Assembly: GCA_020024175.1 (NCBI GenBank)
Contig: JAHHUB010000091.1
Span: forward strand, 1-6,744
Direction of reading: 5' to 3'
Origin: Oscillospiraceae bacterium
GTDB lineage: Bacteria; Bacillota; Clostridia; Oscillospirales; Ruminococcaceae
DNA length: 6,744 nt
Below are positions 5,643-6,744 of the stretch, one piece after another. The stretch's first letter is position 1. The number at the start of each line of letters is the position of its first letter. The notes under the pieces are model-generated. The model worked only from the letters and a program-made list of their open reading frames with translations. It was not told where the DNA came from and did no database searches. The translations under genes were made by a program, and so were the position numbers.

Positions 5643-6733
5643 TGCTTGTATATACTCTAAAAAACGGCGATGAACTTTATAAATACCAAAAGTCCCTGGT
5701 TCTATGCTTTAAAGGCAAGAGAAAAGTTCTTTCCACAGGTCCTCACAACGGTGGATACAGAGAAAATTTAAAAGCAGTTTTCAACAATGACGGAAAACCT
5801 GCTTTAGGTATGGCTTGCACATTAAAAGCTCCTACCTATGAAGAACATATGAAAATTCTCAGCGAAGAACTGGGACTTGAACCTGAAAACACATCAGGAA
5901 TAAGCACAGCAGCTTTTATGGAAAATGTGGCTGTAAAAGAGGAAAGCTTTGGTGGTGTAACTGTAACTGCTATTGTTACAGGCGGAATTGAAACCAATGG
6001 CGGAAGAGTGGGAGATCCAGCTTCATGGGTTGAAGTAGAAGGAAAAGCAGAAGAAGTAAAACATGGTACTATAAATATAATTCTTCATATTGACGGGGAT
6101 TTGACAGAAGGCACTGTGGCCAGAGCACTTGTTACCTGTACAGAAGCCAAAACCGCCGCAATACAGGAGCTTTTAGCCCCCAGCCGCTATTCAATGGGTA
6201 TTGCTACCGGTTCCGGAACTGATGGTACTATTATCATATCAGACGGAGATTCAAAATTAAAATACACCAATGCAGGTAAACATTCCAAATTGGGTGAACT
6301 AATCGGAAAAGCGGTAAAATCTGCTGTAAAAGAAGCTCTCAACAAACAGTCGGGACTTTGCCCCAAAAGACAGCACAATATAATCCGACGCATGGACAGA
6401 TTTGGTATTACAGAAGAAAGTCTGTGGAATAGTTATCACAAAAACGGCGGAAAATTAATCAAACCCGTATTTATAGATAAGCTTGAACATCTATCATCCG
6501 AAAATGATCTTGTAACCTACACATCTCTATATGCCCATCTTTTGGATCAGTTTATATGGGATTTGCTTTCTGCCAAGGAAGTTTTAAAAGCAGGATATAT
6601 GCTGTTGGAAACCATGCAAAGCAAAAAATCTTTGGTTTCAGATAAAATTCCTCAAAATAAAGATGAAGTTATTTCTGTTATGATTGAAAATTACCAAAAC
6701 TTTATAACAGATTTGCTTTTGGAAAAATATTAA
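5639..6733 (+). CDS. cbiZ: Adenosylcobinamide amidohydrolase CbiZ
   Basis: CbiZ cleaves the amide bond joining the aminopropanol linker to the corrin ring, turning adenosylcobinamide (and, in characterised bacterial enzymes, adenosylpseudocobalamin) into adenosylcobyric acid, so that salvaged corrinoids can be rebuilt with a preferred lower ligand. Family blocks are clear: STGPHNGGYREN (32-43), STAAFMENVAV (89-99), VTGGIETNGGRVGDPASW (113-130), TEAKTAAIQELLAPSRYS (168-185), GIATGSGTDGTII (187-199) and NAGKHSKLGELIGKAV (211-226). The conserved core ends near 240. A clostridial-type stretch, RRMDRFGITEESLWNSY (250-266), and a helical tail to 364 follow. The start overlaps the ATPase stop by four bases. 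A second ATG at 5642 is better spaced from GGAGG (5630-5634: seven bases rather than four), so the true protein may be one residue shorter. Last gene seen; the TAA is only 11 bases from the window edge, so further operon genes could follow. The protein is soluble. Confidence 0.94.
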   Translation: MMLVYTLKNGDELYKYQKSLVLCFKGKRKVLSTGPHNGGYRENLKAVFNNDGKPALGMACTLKAPTYEEHMKILSEELGLEPENTSGISTAAFMENVAVKEESFGGVTVTAIVTGGIETNGGRVGDPASWVEVEGKAEEVKHGTINIILHIDGDLTEGTVARALVTCTEAKTAAIQELLAPSRYSMGIATGSGTDGTIIISDGDSKLKYTNAGKHSKLGELIGKAVKSAVKEALNKQSGLCPKRQHNIIRRMDRFGITEESLWNSYHKNGGKLIKPVFIDKLEHLSSENDLVTYTSLYAHLLDQFIWDLLSAKEVLKAGYMLLETMQSKKSLVSDKIPQNKDEVISVMIENYQNFITDLLLEKY

Positions 6734-6744
6734 ATCAGTTATAT

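Noticed and set aside
1..6744. CRISPR array, tRNA or rRNA gene, insertion sequence or phage attachment site
   Set aside because: No regularly spaced repeats, tRNA cloverleaf, rRNA segment, transposase or terminal inverted repeats were seen on reading both strands.

Overview
The window comes from an AT-rich chromosome. It most likely belongs to an anaerobic Firmicute of the class Clostridia. The evidence is the low G+C content, strong AGGAG-type ribosome binding sites, a long UmuC-like Y-family polymerase paired with a YolD-like protein, and a cobalamin riboswitch ending in an intrinsic terminator. No species can be named from sequence alone. Two gene groups diverge from an intergenic region of about 590 bases (2224-2815).

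Leftward group (minus strand, 2223 down to 1): a Y-family translesion DNA polymerase, a YolD-like small protein, and the first 76 codons of an unrecognised lipoprotein that runs off the window. Gaps are only 15 bases each, and each downstream gene has its Shine-Dalgarno inside or next to its gap, so this looks like one transcript. A good promoter (TTGATT, 17 bp, TATAAT, with a TGn extension) lies at 2271-2299. It is overlapped by a 7-bp inverted repeat and followed upstream by a 14-bp perfect palindrome, both candidate operators. No classical Bacillus-type LexA box is visible.

Rightward group (plus strand, 2400-6733): a promoter, a cobalamin riboswitch aptamer (about 2466-2665), a strong intrinsic terminator (2751-2791), and then four tightly packed genes. 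These are a short CobO/BtuR-type corrinoid adenosyltransferase, a FecCD/BtuC-type permease, an ABC ATPase (BtuD/FecE type) with an extra C-terminal domain of about 145 residues, and CbiZ, the adenosylcobinamide amidohydrolase. The logic is corrinoid salvage and remodelling. Corrinoids are imported by the permease and ATPase and adenosylated by the CobO homologue. CbiZ then removes the nucleotide loop, so that the cell can rebuild the cofactor with a lower ligand it can use. When cobalamin is plentiful, the riboswitch should stop transcription before the first gene. No substrate-binding protein (BtuF) is visible, and the later steps (CbiB, CobU/CobY, CobS, CobT) must be encoded elsewhere.

Nothing here is a wholly new system. 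The most interesting points are the fused domain on the ATPase, the altered Q-loop position, the adenosyltransferase that lacks the N-terminal segment and the Phe/Trp motif of the enterobacterial enzyme, the helical tail on CbiZ, and the lipoprotein in the translesion-polymerase operon.
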